Shown here: positions 38,878 through 48,384 of the stretch, piece by piece
How positions within the stretch are numbered: the stretch's first letter is position 1
Layout of the letters: every line of letters begins with the position of its first letter
Source of the DNA: Gammaproteobacteria bacterium LSUCC0112
GTDB taxonomy: Bacteria; Pseudomonadota; Gammaproteobacteria; Pseudomonadales; Pseudohongiellaceae
DNA length: 64,000 nt
Direction: 5' to 3'
Assembly: GCA_004535785.1 (NCBI GenBank)
Contig: SPIB01000001.1
Coordinates: forward strand, 1,388,175-1,452,174
Program-made: the position numbers and the translations under genes
Notes under the pieces: model-generated
What the model was told of the DNA's origin: nothing
Seen by the model: only the letters and a program-made list of their open reading frames with translations
The model's database searches: none

Positions 38878-38912
38878 GTGGGCTATTCAGGCATAATGAC
38901 TGCCCACTTTTT
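38878..38912 (+). terminator. Hairpin with T run in the thiC leader
   Basis: GTGGGC at 38878-38883 pairs with GCCCAC at 38902-38907, followed by TTTTT to 38912, about 60 bp before thiC. The loop is long (18 bases), with a possible CAG/CTG inner pair. It could be an attenuator. The rest of the 38594-38970 spacer shows no thi-box (no CTGAGA core), so I see no TPP riboswitch. GCAAAAG...CTTTTGC near 38668 is another small stem. Confidence 0.4.
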
Positions 38913-38928
38913 AATCCATGCGACGTAA

Positions 38929-40890
<1,962 letters not shown>

Positions 40891-40937
40891 GGTACCCAGT
40901 GCCTGCTGCCATAAGAGACATATTTAGAGAGTGATTG

Positions 40938-42011
40938 ATGACTGATTTAAAAGCTGATGATCTGAACATCGAGTCTATCGAGACATTGTTGACGCCTGCA
41001 CAGTTAAAGGCTGAACTTCCCCTCGACGGCGTTGCGCTGGAATCTGTGCGTGAAGCACGGCAGACAATTTTTAACATTCTGGATCGTAAGGATCCGCGTC
41101 TGTTTGTGGTAGTGGGCCCGTGCTCCATCCACGACACCAAAGCGGCGATTGAGTATGCCGAGCGCCTTAAAGTGCTGGCGGATGAGGTCAAGGACACCTT
41201 GTATCTGGTCATGCGTGTGTATTTTGAAAAACCACGTACCTCGATTGGCTGGAAGGGGCTGATCAACGATCCTTACATGGATGACACCTTCCGCATTCAG
41301 GATGGCCTGCGTATTGGTCGCAAGTTGCTATTGGATATCGTTTCCATGGGGCTGCCGGCTTCAACAGAAGCGCTCGATCCGATTTCCCCGCAATACTTGC
41401 AGGACATGATTGCCTGGTCTGCCATCGGCGCTCGTACCACGGAATCACAAACGCACCGTGAAATGTCCAGCGGTCTGTCATCGGCGGTAGGTTTCAAAAA
41501 TGGTACCGACGGTGGTCTGATGGTGGCGGTGAATGCCATGCAGTCTGTGAACAACCCGCATCGTTTTCTGGGGATTAACAAAGCGGGACAGGTGGCGGTC
41601 GTGCGCACCAAGGGCAACCCTTATGCACATGTGGTATTGCGCGGGGGTAGTGCAGGGCCGAACTATGATTCCGTGCATGTGGCGCAAACTGAAGAGGTGC
41701 TGCGCAAAGGCGGTGTCAGTACTAACATCATGATTGATTGCAGTCATGCCAATTCTAACAAGGATCCGATGATTCAGTCCCTGGTATTAAAGGATGTGTC
41801 GCATCAGATACTAGAGGGTAATCAGTCGATTGTTGGGGTGATGCTGGAGAGTAATATCAATTTTGGTAATCAGAAGATTCCAAAGGATCTGTGTGATCTT
41901 AAGTACGGTGTGTCTGTGACGGATGCCTGTATTGATTGGGCGGAGACTGAACGAAGCATCCGTGAGATGGCCGCGAAATTGAAGGATGTGCTGCCGATGC
42001 GTGGGGCTTAA
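40938..42011 (+). CDS. aroG: 3-deoxy-7-phosphoheptulonate (DAHP) synthase, class I
   Basis: A 357-residue class I DAHP synthase that condenses PEP and erythrose-4-P, the first step of aromatic amino acid synthesis. VVGPCSIHDTKAAIEYAERL, MRVYFEKPRTSIGWKGLINDP, GARTTESQTHREMSSGLSSA (in pieces) and DCSHANSNKDP are signature regions, with metal and PEP ligands in place. Which feedback type (Phe, Tyr or Trp) it is cannot be told safely, so the symbol aroG is tentative. ATG 40938 follows AGAGAG. It converges on the diguanylate cyclase across repeats B and C. Confidence 0.93.
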   Translation: MTDLKADDLNIESIETLLTPAQLKAELPLDGVALESVREARQTIFNILDRKDPRLFVVVGPCSIHDTKAAIEYAERLKVLADEVKDTLYLVMRVYFEKPRTSIGWKGLINDPYMDDTFRIQDGLRIGRKLLLDIVSMGLPASTEALDPISPQYLQDMIAWSAIGARTTESQTHREMSSGLSSAVGFKNGTDGGLMVAVNAMQSVNNPHRFLGINKAGQVAVVRTKGNPYAHVVLRGGSAGPNYDSVHVAQTEEVLRKGGVSTNIMIDCSHANSNKDPMIQSLVLKDVSHQILEGNQSIVGVMLESNINFGNQKIPKDLCDLKYGVSVTDACIDWAETERSIREMAAKLKDVLPMRGA

Positions 42012-42023
42012 ACGGCATTAGAC

Positions 42024-42106
42024 AGCCGCAGGCGGAGCGGTACATTCCTCACAACGGCGCTACGCGCCTGATTGTTGTTCGCTCATGTCCCGCTCCGCCT
42101 GCGGCT
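42024..42106 (-). repeat. Palindromic element, copy B
   Basis: The arms at 42024-42045 and 42085-42106 are 22 bp long with a single mismatch. The core, read on the minus strand, is GAGCGA, ACAAC, AATCA, then the inner hairpin GGCGC-GTA-GCGCC, then GTTGT, then GAGGAA. ACAAC pairs with GTTGT. The element begins 13 bp after the aroG stop and points opposite to copies C and D. Confidence 0.9.
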
Positions 42107-42162
42107 CACACTGATAGCTCAAGCCCCACGCGCCGACCTCGCATCCGAAGCCGCGAGCGCAC

Positions 42163-42313
42163 GCCTGAGTAAGTGGCCAACACCAGACTTGGAAAAGCAC
42201 ACCGGGAGCCGGGTGGTGAGCGAAGGACAATAAAGACGCCGCAGGCGTCGTCCTGAGGAACCACCCGGCTCCCGGTGTGCTTGACCACTACCGTTTAGGC
42301 CCCTTACTCAGGC
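42163..42313 (+). repeat. Palindromic element, copy C, with extended outer arms
   Basis: The perfect 22-bp arms are 42195-42216 and 42261-42282. The core at 42217-42260 reads GAGCGA, AGGAC, AATAAA, the inner hairpin GACGCC-GCA-GGCGTC, GTCCT, GAGGAA; AGGAC pairs with GTCCT. A further outer pair, 42163-42178 with 42298-42313, matches at 15 of 16 positions. Its right half contains the last codon and stop of the diguanylate cyclase gene. Apart from repeats B and C, 42012-42307 holds nothing I recognise. Confidence 0.9.
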
Positions 42314-43495
42314 AGCACTCGCGCGCAAAACGACTCGATTTCGTCCCCGGGCCTTGGCCGCATACAATGCCAGATCCGCTTCCCGGTAGGCGTGATCCAG
42401 CATGTCATCTGCGCTTGCATCCAATCGTGCGACCCCAATACTTGCCGTCAGGGCTACCTCGTGGGTGACCCCATCCTGATTGATCAGCTCAAAATGGTGT
42501 TTTTCAATCAATGCACGGATGTTCTCGGCAACTTGCATACCCTGATCGGCGTCGGTATTGCGCAGCAGGATTGCAAATTCTTCACCGCCCCACCGCGCGA
42601 CGCGATCAGACGCACGCACCGTCTGGGTCAATAACTCAGCCAGCTGGCGCAGTAACTCGTCCCCGGCCGGGTGGCCCAGTTCATCATTGATTTTTTTGAA
42701 AAGATCCAAATCGAGCAGTAACAAACAGGCAGGTATTTTCTGGCGGTTCATCAGCGTCTGCTCTTCGGTAGTAACCATCTGCAACATACGTCGGTTGGCA
42801 AGTCCGGTCAGGTCATCGCGTGTTGCAAGTTGTTCAAGCTGCCGATTACTGAGCTCAAGTTCCAATTTTTGCTGTTGGATCAGATCGCGTTGCTGCAGTG
42901 TCCGTATATTTTGCTGCCACAACACCCAAGATAAACCGATGGCTATGCCGCATGCAGTCAGACCATTAACAAGATTGGAAATCAAAATGGCTTCAATGTC
43001 TTGAGTCAGGGATAGCGCAAACGCATAAAATCCAAACAACAGGCTGTACAGAATCAGTGCTGTGAGCGGGTTCACGATAAACAATGCACCCGCCACCGTG
43101 CAGGCCGCCAAAAATGGCGTCACTGCGGGTGTCACCAACTGGTCAATGGAGGTCACAACAACCCCCGCAACCAGAACTGTCGCGTGAATAACCCGACTGA
43201 TGCGACGTTGGGCAGTCACAGACGCATGGCGGCCAGGGCGCGTCAGCCAGGTTAAAGCCATGCACAACAAGAGCATAAAGCTGTGATACAGCAAGATACC
43301 AAGTCGCCACTGTTGCTCAATATCCGTCTCAAAGTTAAGAATGCCGAATACCAATATGTGCGCAGCCGATACCGGCGTCGCAATCACGGACAGGATAAAC
43401 ATGCGACTAAAGGACTTGCCCACAAGTTCATCGCCAAACGTGTGGTGGTCGTGCAGCATCTGCGAAATATGGGACTTTATCTGTTGTATAAACAT
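42308..43495 (-). CDS. Membrane diguanylate cyclase (GGDEF)
   Basis: About 395 residues. Six hydrophobic segments in the first 190 residues form a membrane sensor, for example MFILSVIATPVSAAHILVFGI and LYHSFMLLLCMALTWL. A coiled-coil linker (QQKLELELSNRQLEQLATRDDLTGLANRR) follows, then a GGDEF domain. The active site is GGEEF, and RASD five residues upstream is an intact inhibitory I-site, so it should make c-di-GMP with product inhibition. The ATG at 43495 is preferred; a GTG at 43534 is also in frame. The gene is bracketed by repeat copies C and D. Confidence 0.9.
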   Translation of the reverse strand: MFIQQIKSHISQMLHDHHTFGDELVGKSFSRMFILSVIATPVSAAHILVFGILNFETDIEQQWRLGILLYHSFMLLLCMALTWLTRPGRHASVTAQRRISRVIHATVLVAGVVVTSIDQLVTPAVTPFLAACTVAGALFIVNPLTALILYSLLFGFYAFALSLTQDIEAILISNLVNGLTACGIAIGLSWVLWQQNIRTLQQRDLIQQQKLELELSNRQLEQLATRDDLTGLANRRMLQMVTTEEQTLMNRQKIPACLLLLDLDLFKKINDELGHPAGDELLRQLAELLTQTVRASDRVARWGGEEFAILLRNTDADQGMQVAENIRALIEKHHFELINQDGVTHEVALTASIGVARLDASADDMLDHAYREADLALYAAKARGRNRVVLRASAA

Positions 43496-43537
43496 CACAG
43501 CATTGTAGCTGAACCAGAGGCGCTCCACTAGCACACG

Positions 43538-43604
43538 GAACCAAGGGCAGTGAGCGAAGTAGAATCAGGCGCAAAGCGCCGTCCTGAGGAACTGCCCTTG
43601 GTTC
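43538..43604 (+). repeat. Palindromic element, copy D
   Basis: The perfect 14-bp arms are 43538-43551 and 43591-43604. The core reads GAGCGA, AGTAG, AATCA, the inner hairpin GGCGC-AAA-GCGCC, GTCCT, GAGGA. The middle helix pairs only 3 of 5 positions here. It lies just upstream of the diguanylate cyclase, in the same orientation as copy C. Confidence 0.9.
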
Positions 43605-43628
43605 AGTCCGCGACCGGAATCCAAGGAC

Positions 43629-43656
43629 AAAAAAAAGCAGGCCATCAAGGCCTGCT
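43629..43656 (-). terminator. Rho-independent terminator of the GST gene
   Basis: Read on the minus strand, an 8-bp stem (AGCAGGCC/GGCCTGCT, 43636-43643 with 43649-43656) with a 5-base loop is followed by eight T. It lies about 80 bp past the stop of the gst gene at 43739. Confidence 0.85.
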
Positions 43657-43738
43657 CAAAGTCACTCTTGCTACAAGTTTCACAACACTACTTCAAGGAG
43701 TTACATCAAACACAGTCAAACACAAGCACTCACTACTA

Positions 43739-44401
43739 CTACAAACCACTGACCGAACTCAGCACAACTTTCAAACGCTGCTCTGCCTTACCCTGACGAA
43801 TCCATTCCTGCACCCATGGGTTAGCCAAAAGTGTGTCTGCATACTTTCCGGCAGGCGCACTCAGCTCCGCACCATAGGCGCGCAGAGAGATCGCCACCGG
43901 CGCGTACATACAATCCGCAATGGAGAATCGGCCAAACAGATACTCGCCGCCCGCCCCGTGTTTCCGGCGACAGCAGCTCCAGATCGCATCTATGCGGGCG
44001 ATTTCATCCGCGATTGCGTCCGTGACCGTCAGCTTGACGGACGCTTGACAGTTCATCGGCCAGTCGCGTTTTAAATTGGGGAATTCCGAGTGTACTTCGG
44101 CACAAATCGAGCGTGCCGTCGCACGTTTGCGGGGACTGCTGGGCCAGCCTTTGCCATCCAGTAACGCCTCGGAAATATATTCACATATCGCAATCGAATC
44201 CCAGACCGTGGTATCCCGGTGCTGAAAGGCGGGTACTTTCAGGGACGGCGACAGCGGGCCAAGTTTTTCAGCGGTGTTGCCTTGATACAGCGCGACACTC
44301 ACCTCTTCAAACGGTATTTCAAAGTTTTTTAACAACAACCAGGGTCGCATAGACCATGATGAAAAATTCTTGTCCCCAATTACCAGTCTGGTCATGCTCA
44401 T
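43739..44401 (-). CDS. Glutathione S-transferase family protein
   Basis: A 220-residue cytoplasmic GST-like protein. The thioredoxin-fold N-domain begins LVIGDKNFSSWSMRPWLLLK and includes KVPAFQH and the Glu/Asp-Ser glutathione contact WDSIAICEYISE. The helical C-domain is DAIADEIARIDAIWSCC to PWVQEWIRQGKAEQR. FSSWSMRPWL, with Ser or Trp at the catalytic position, is common in bacterial GST relatives of unknown substrate. The start may be 44401 or 44395, both ATG; 44434 is a longer alternative. It is divergent from pdsR. Confidence 0.88.
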   Translation of the reverse strand: MSMTRLVIGDKNFSSWSMRPWLLLKNFEIPFEEVSVALYQGNTAEKLGPLSPSLKVPAFQHRDTTVWDSIAICEYISEALLDGKGWPSSPRKRATARSICAEVHSEFPNLKRDWPMNCQASVKLTVTDAIADEIARIDAIWSCCRRKHGAGGEYLFGRFSIADCMYAPVAISLRAYGAELSAPAGKYADTLLANPWVQEWIRQGKAEQRLKVVLSSVSGL

Positions 44402-44617
44402 CAGTACAGGCTCCACACAAAAAATATCCAGCAAAAGCTGTTGTTCTCGAGAGATTAGACAGGAGATTTCTTGCGTTGGCAGGCGTAAACAAGGGCATTG
44501 TGCTGAACAAATATGTCAGAATAATGGCATGTGTTGCTATGCGGCCTGGACCACTTTGTTGTCTGCATAAATACGGTATAGTCAGCGCCCTGACGGTATT
44601 TTGGGGGAAGGTGTAAG

Positions 44618-45391
44618 ATGGCTCGACGAATTGCGATTGTTGAAGACGAGGCTGCAATACGTGAGAACTATGCGGATGTGCTGCGTAAACAAGGTTACGA
44701 GGTTCAGACATTTGCCAACAGACGCGATGCCATGCGCGCGTTTGACCTGCGACTACCCAATCTGGCGATCATCGATATTGGTCTGGAAAACGAAATCGAT
44801 GGTGGATTTGCTCTGTGCCAGAGCCTGAGATCGATGTCAGAAACCCTGCCGATTATTTTCCTGACCGCCCGTGACAATGACTTTGACACGGTCAGTGGTC
44901 TGCGTATGGGTGCAGATGATTACCTGACCAAAGACATCAGCCTGCCGCATTTGTCCGCGCGGATTGCCGCGTTATTCCGTCGCCAGGATGCCTTGAACCA
45001 GCCGACCTCACCAGAGAACCTGCTGCAGCGCGAGAAGTTGGTGCTCGATATCGGCAGATTGACCATTCAGTGGGATGGCCAGGCAGTGCCGCTGACCGTG
45101 ACTGAGTTCTGGATGGTGCACGCGCTGGTCAAGTTTCCCGGTCATGTCAAAAGCCGTCAGGTGTTAATGCAGGAATCCAAGATTTTTGTGGACGGCAGCA
45201 CAATTACGTCGCACGTCAAACGTATCCGTAAAAAGTTCATGCAGGTGGCGCCCGAATTTGACTGCATCGAAACGGTTTATGGCATGGGGTATCGCTGGAA
45301 TACACAAATGATTGGTGGTGGCGACGTTGTAATGGATGGCGGCCATGGCGCTGGTTCAGATGGAGGCGACGGTGGTGGCGGAGGCGATTAA
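44618..45391 (+). CDS. pdsR: Response regulator of proteobacterial dedicated sortase system type
   Basis: A 257-residue OmpR-like regulator. The receiver domain has VEDEAAIRENYADVL, the phospho-acceptor Asp in LAIIDIGLE, FLTARD and the lysine in DDYLTKDIS. The winged helix follows: TVTEFWMVHALVKFPGHVK to SHVKRIRKKFMQVAPEFDCIETVYGMGYRW. This matches what I recall of the regulator dedicated to marine proteobacterial sortase systems. The last 25 residues are an unusual low-complexity tail of Gly and Asp (GGDGGGGGD at the end). A strong GGGGGAAGG site precedes the ATG. The kinase gene follows after 17 bp. Confidence 0.82.
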   Translation: MARRIAIVEDEAAIRENYADVLRKQGYEVQTFANRRDAMRAFDLRLPNLAIIDIGLENEIDGGFALCQSLRSMSETLPIIFLTARDNDFDTVSGLRMGADDYLTKDISLPHLSARIAALFRRQDALNQPTSPENLLQREKLVLDIGRLTIQWDGQAVPLTVTEFWMVHALVKFPGHVKSRQVLMQESKIFVDGSTITSHVKRIRKKFMQVAPEFDCIETVYGMGYRWNTQMIGGGDVVMDGGHGAGSDGGDGGGGGD

Positions 45392-45408
45392 CGGCAGGTG
45401 GTCAGCCA

Positions 45409-47604
45409 ATGACTAAGGCTCTTAAACACCCGTTTGGCATACGCTTCAAGCTGGTGTTCTTGTCCAGCTTTTTACTGGTCATTCCCTGGTTGGGTTATCG
45501 CTATATTCTGGAAATGGAAGACTACCTGCGTCGGGGGCAGGAACAGGTTGTGCTCGGCACCGCCCGGGCGTTGGCAACCGCCTTGAACGAGCGGCCCGAG
45601 CTTTTTGACGAGGGCACGTTCGGGCCGGCCCGGCGCAGCGAAAACCTGTACGTATACCCGATCTATTATGCGCTGGGACTTGATGACAACACACTCACCG
45701 ACTGGGGTGACTACCAGCGGTATGAATTGTCTTATGGGCGCGCCAACACCATCGCTACGCCGCTGAATCCGCAAAGTGAGTTTTCCCGGTACTACCACAA
45801 TGATGAGTCGCTGAACTTCAAACTGCTGGTGGGCGAACACAACCGCTTTCTGTATGCCTATATCAATGTGGTGGATAACAATGTTGTCTATCGCGCGCCG
45901 GACAGCCTGAGTATTCACCGCAGTGATTTTTTACAAGTCTCCATGAGTGGACCCGACGGCGAACTGAAACGCTATGTGGTGTCGCCTCGTGGCCCGGAAT
46001 TTATTTATGCTTACGAGATTGGCAGTGATCTGCGCGACATTGGTTCTCTGAGACACGAAGAGCGTATCAGTGGTCAGTGGTATGAAAATCTTGATGGCTA
46101 CACCATTGAGCTTCGTATGCCCTTGACGATGCTGGGGACCAAACTGGGGTTTGCAGTGTACGATGTGGATGACCCGGAAACCCGCAATGTGTCAGCAGTG
46201 GTCGCGACATCGAATGTCAATGATATTGAGCGACTTGGCGCTGTTCAGCGACCTACACCGGAAATTGATAAAATAGTTGAAGGCATGGGGTATACCGACT
46301 CGCGCATTCAGGTTGTTGACAGAACCCGGCGGGTCTTGCTCAGTGTGGGTGATATCCAGTCCGCAACTGGCCTGTCACTGACATCTCCGGAAGACGATGA
46401 AAACCGTAACCGGTATCTGCGCATGCTTGAAGACAATATCCTGCACCCGATTTATTACCAGATACTGACCAAGCCTTCCAATGACTTTATTGATGAACTG
46501 TATGTGGGCAGTCGTTTGGAAGGCGCGCATCTGAGTTCTGCGCTGGGTGGTGAGGCGCAGACTCAATTCAGAACAATCAACGAAGACCAGACCCGAATTC
46601 TGGAAGCCGCTTACCCGATTTTTGCTGATGGTGAAATCATGGGCGCGGTGGTTGTCGATCAAAACATGAATGGTCTGCGAACATTCCGTAATCAGGCGAT
46701 GGAGACGCTGTTTAATACTATTCTTGGTGTCATGTTGTTGGTGGCGTTTGGTTTGTTCTTTTTTGCCTCGCGAATATCTACACGCATTCGGGCCTTGAGA
46801 AATCAGGCGGAAAACATTATTGATGACAACGGGCGGCTAAAAAATACCATTATCGCTACGCGCAGTTCCGATGAAATAGGCGATCTGTCGCGCAGTTTTT
46901 ACAACATGGTGGAACGACTGGGGCAATACACCAACTATCTGGAGAACATGTCGTCACGGTTGTCGCATGAATTGCGCACGCCGGTTACCGTGGTGCGATC
47001 ATCACTGGAGAATCTGGGCATGGTTTCTCAGGACAAGGAATCTGCCGTTTATATTCAGCGAGCCGAGGAAGGTATCAGTCGCTTGAATCTGATCCTCACC
47101 AACATGAGTGAAGCAACCCGTCTCGAGCAGATGCTGCAGACCTCTGAGAAAGAAAAAATTGATCTGGTGAAAGTGCTGGCCGGTTGTGTTGAAGGTTATC
47201 GACTGGCGTATCCGGATGCGGTGATTGATGCCGATCTGGAAGGCTGTGTGATGATTAATGGCGTACCTGAATACATTGCGCAGCTCATGGACAAGCTGAT
47301 CGCCAACGCGGTTGAATTCAGTTACTACAAAAAACCGATCACCGTGTTCTGTCGGGCCATCAAGGATCGCGCTGTGGTGCGTGTCACGAACTACGGTCCT
47401 TATCTTCCTGAAGAAATGAAGGGTCGCTTGTTTGATTCGATGATCTCGGTGCGGCCACAGGAAAAGCAGCGCGAACCGCATCTGGGAATGGGGCTACATA
47501 TCGCGCGGCTGGTGGCGGAGTTCCATCAGGGGCAGATCAGGGCTGACAATATCAAAGAGTACGACGGTGTTGCGATCACTTTGGTGATTCCGTTGCTGGA
47601 TTAA
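45409..47604 (+). CDS. pdsS: Sensor histidine kinase of proteobacterial dedicated sortase system type
   Basis: A 731-residue membrane kinase. The first membrane span is near residues 14-30 (LVFLSSFLLVIPWLGY). A periplasmic sensor of about 400 residues follows, with beta-rich segments such as YVYPIYYALGLDD, then the second span (TILGVMLLVAFGLFFF), HAMP and the phospho-acceptor His520 in SRLSHELRTPVTV. The ATPase domain has the N box LMDKLIANAVEFS and the G box HLGMGLHIARLVAEF. The large sensor fits the sortase-associated kinase family. No sortase or LPXTG-like target is in this window, so its output genes must be elsewhere. Confidence 0.85.
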   Translation: MTKALKHPFGIRFKLVFLSSFLLVIPWLGYRYILEMEDYLRRGQEQVVLGTARALATALNERPELFDEGTFGPARRSENLYVYPIYYALGLDDNTLTDWGDYQRYELSYGRANTIATPLNPQSEFSRYYHNDESLNFKLLVGEHNRFLYAYINVVDNNVVYRAPDSLSIHRSDFLQVSMSGPDGELKRYVVSPRGPEFIYAYEIGSDLRDIGSLRHEERISGQWYENLDGYTIELRMPLTMLGTKLGFAVYDVDDPETRNVSAVVATSNVNDIERLGAVQRPTPEIDKIVEGMGYTDSRIQVVDRTRRVLLSVGDIQSATGLSLTSPEDDENRNRYLRMLEDNILHPIYYQILTKPSNDFIDELYVGSRLEGAHLSSALGGEAQTQFRTINEDQTRILEAAYPIFADGEIMGAVVVDQNMNGLRTFRNQAMETLFNTILGVMLLVAFGLFFFASRISTRIRALRNQAENIIDDNGRLKNTIIATRSSDEIGDLSRSFYNMVERLGQYTNYLENMSSRLSHELRTPVTVVRSSLENLGMVSQDKESAVYIQRAEEGISRLNLILTNMSEATRLEQMLQTSEKEKIDLVKVLAGCVEGYRLAYPDAVIDADLEGCVMINGVPEYIAQLMDKLIANAVEFSYYKKPITVFCRAIKDRAVVRVTNYGPYLPEEMKGRLFDSMISVRPQEKQREPHLGMGLHIARLVAEFHQGQIRADNIKEYDGVAITLVIPLLD

Positions 47605-47605
47605 T

Positions 47606-47706
47606 GGGGTCGGAGGGATTGGGGTCGGAGGTATCCCTCCGACCCCAATCCCTCCGACCCCAATCCCTCCGACCCCAATCCCTCCGACCCCAATCCCTCC
47701 GACCCC
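47606..47706. repeat. 15-bp tandem repeat array with inverted head
   Basis: About 4.8 copies of the unit CCCTCCGACCCCAAT run from 47635 to 47706. Just before them, 47606-47631 holds nearly two copies of the unit in inverted orientation (GGGGTCGGAGGGATT). The whole can fold into a stem of about 26 bp. It fills the space between the pdsS stop and the DUF2889 stop, which are convergent. Open frames across it code only for GIGVG-type repeats and are not believable genes. Confidence 0.95.
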
Positions 47707-47708
47707 GG

Positions 47709-48305
47709 TCACTCACCATCCGTTACAATCAGTTCACTTAATTCGCGTGGCACATAGTAGTCAGGCGCATTTTCCTTGACGACCGGCGAGTACTCGGCCC
47801 AGGCATGGCAGGTATTCAGGACAAAGGGTTTGCCTGCGTGGTGCCGACTGTCAGAGTCCGCTTTGCGACGACGATGGTTCTGCAGGGGGCGGATGGTCTG
47901 AATGGCAACAGTTGCCATCGGATACAACAATTCTGTCAGGTGGGTGCAGCCTTTGAGCCCACCCAGACGATTACGAATCATGTTGCGCCAGCCCGGACCC
48001 ATGGTGACGCCAATCAACTTTTTATAGTCGGCCGCGATGTCCGGGCAAATCGCAAACGGACTGTTGTCGGTGGCTGCCTCGATATCTTCAATCACAAACT
48101 TGTCATTGATGGTCACGCGCAGCAGCATTTCGTGCAATGCAACGCCGGGCTCGATTGTGCCACGCCAGTTATTGCTGAACGCATAGGTTTTGGTGTCAAT
48201 GAGATGAGCTTCAATGTCAAAGCGACCATCTTCACGCTCAAATCCTTCAAAATTGACTTTGCGTGTATGAATATGTTCCCGCCGGACGGGATTGGGTAAA
48301 GGCAT
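47709..48305 (-). CDS. DUF2889 domain protein
   Basis: A 198-residue soluble protein with the DUF2889 pattern. REHIHTRKVNFEGFEREDGRFDIEAHLID (in pieces) begins it, and ALHEMLLRVTINDKFVIEDIEAATDNSPF is central. GVTMGPGWRNMIRNRLGGLKGCTHLTELL carries the conserved Gly-rich and Cys-His part. The family is widespread in proteobacteria and has no known function. It is a single gene with an AGGAG-type site near the ATG, converging on pdsS. Confidence 0.88.
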   Translation of the reverse strand: MPLPNPVRREHIHTRKVNFEGFEREDGRFDIEAHLIDTKTYAFSNNWRGTIEPGVALHEMLLRVTINDKFVIEDIEAATDNSPFAICPDIAADYKKLIGVTMGPGWRNMIRNRLGGLKGCTHLTELLYPMATVAIQTIRPLQNHRRRKADSDSRHHAGKPFVLNTCHAWAEYSPVVKENAPDYYVPRELSELIVTDGE

Positions 48306-48384
48306 GTGCTACTCCTCCGCATGAGGCGCAGGATTATACCCCAGACAGATAAAAAACCGCTTTACTGCTTTCTGCCTCGGATTT

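Noticed and set aside
42163-43604. Composite transposon carrying the diguanylate cyclase gene
   Set aside because: The flanking elements encode no transposase and no target-site duplication was seen, so only an association is claimed.
47606-47706. CRISPR array
   Set aside because: Units are directly adjacent with no spacers, and there are no cas genes.
47494-47712. Minus-strand open frame coding for repeated GIGVG residues
   Set aside because: It is produced by the 15-bp tandem repeat and overlaps the end of the kinase gene; no ribosome site or family match.
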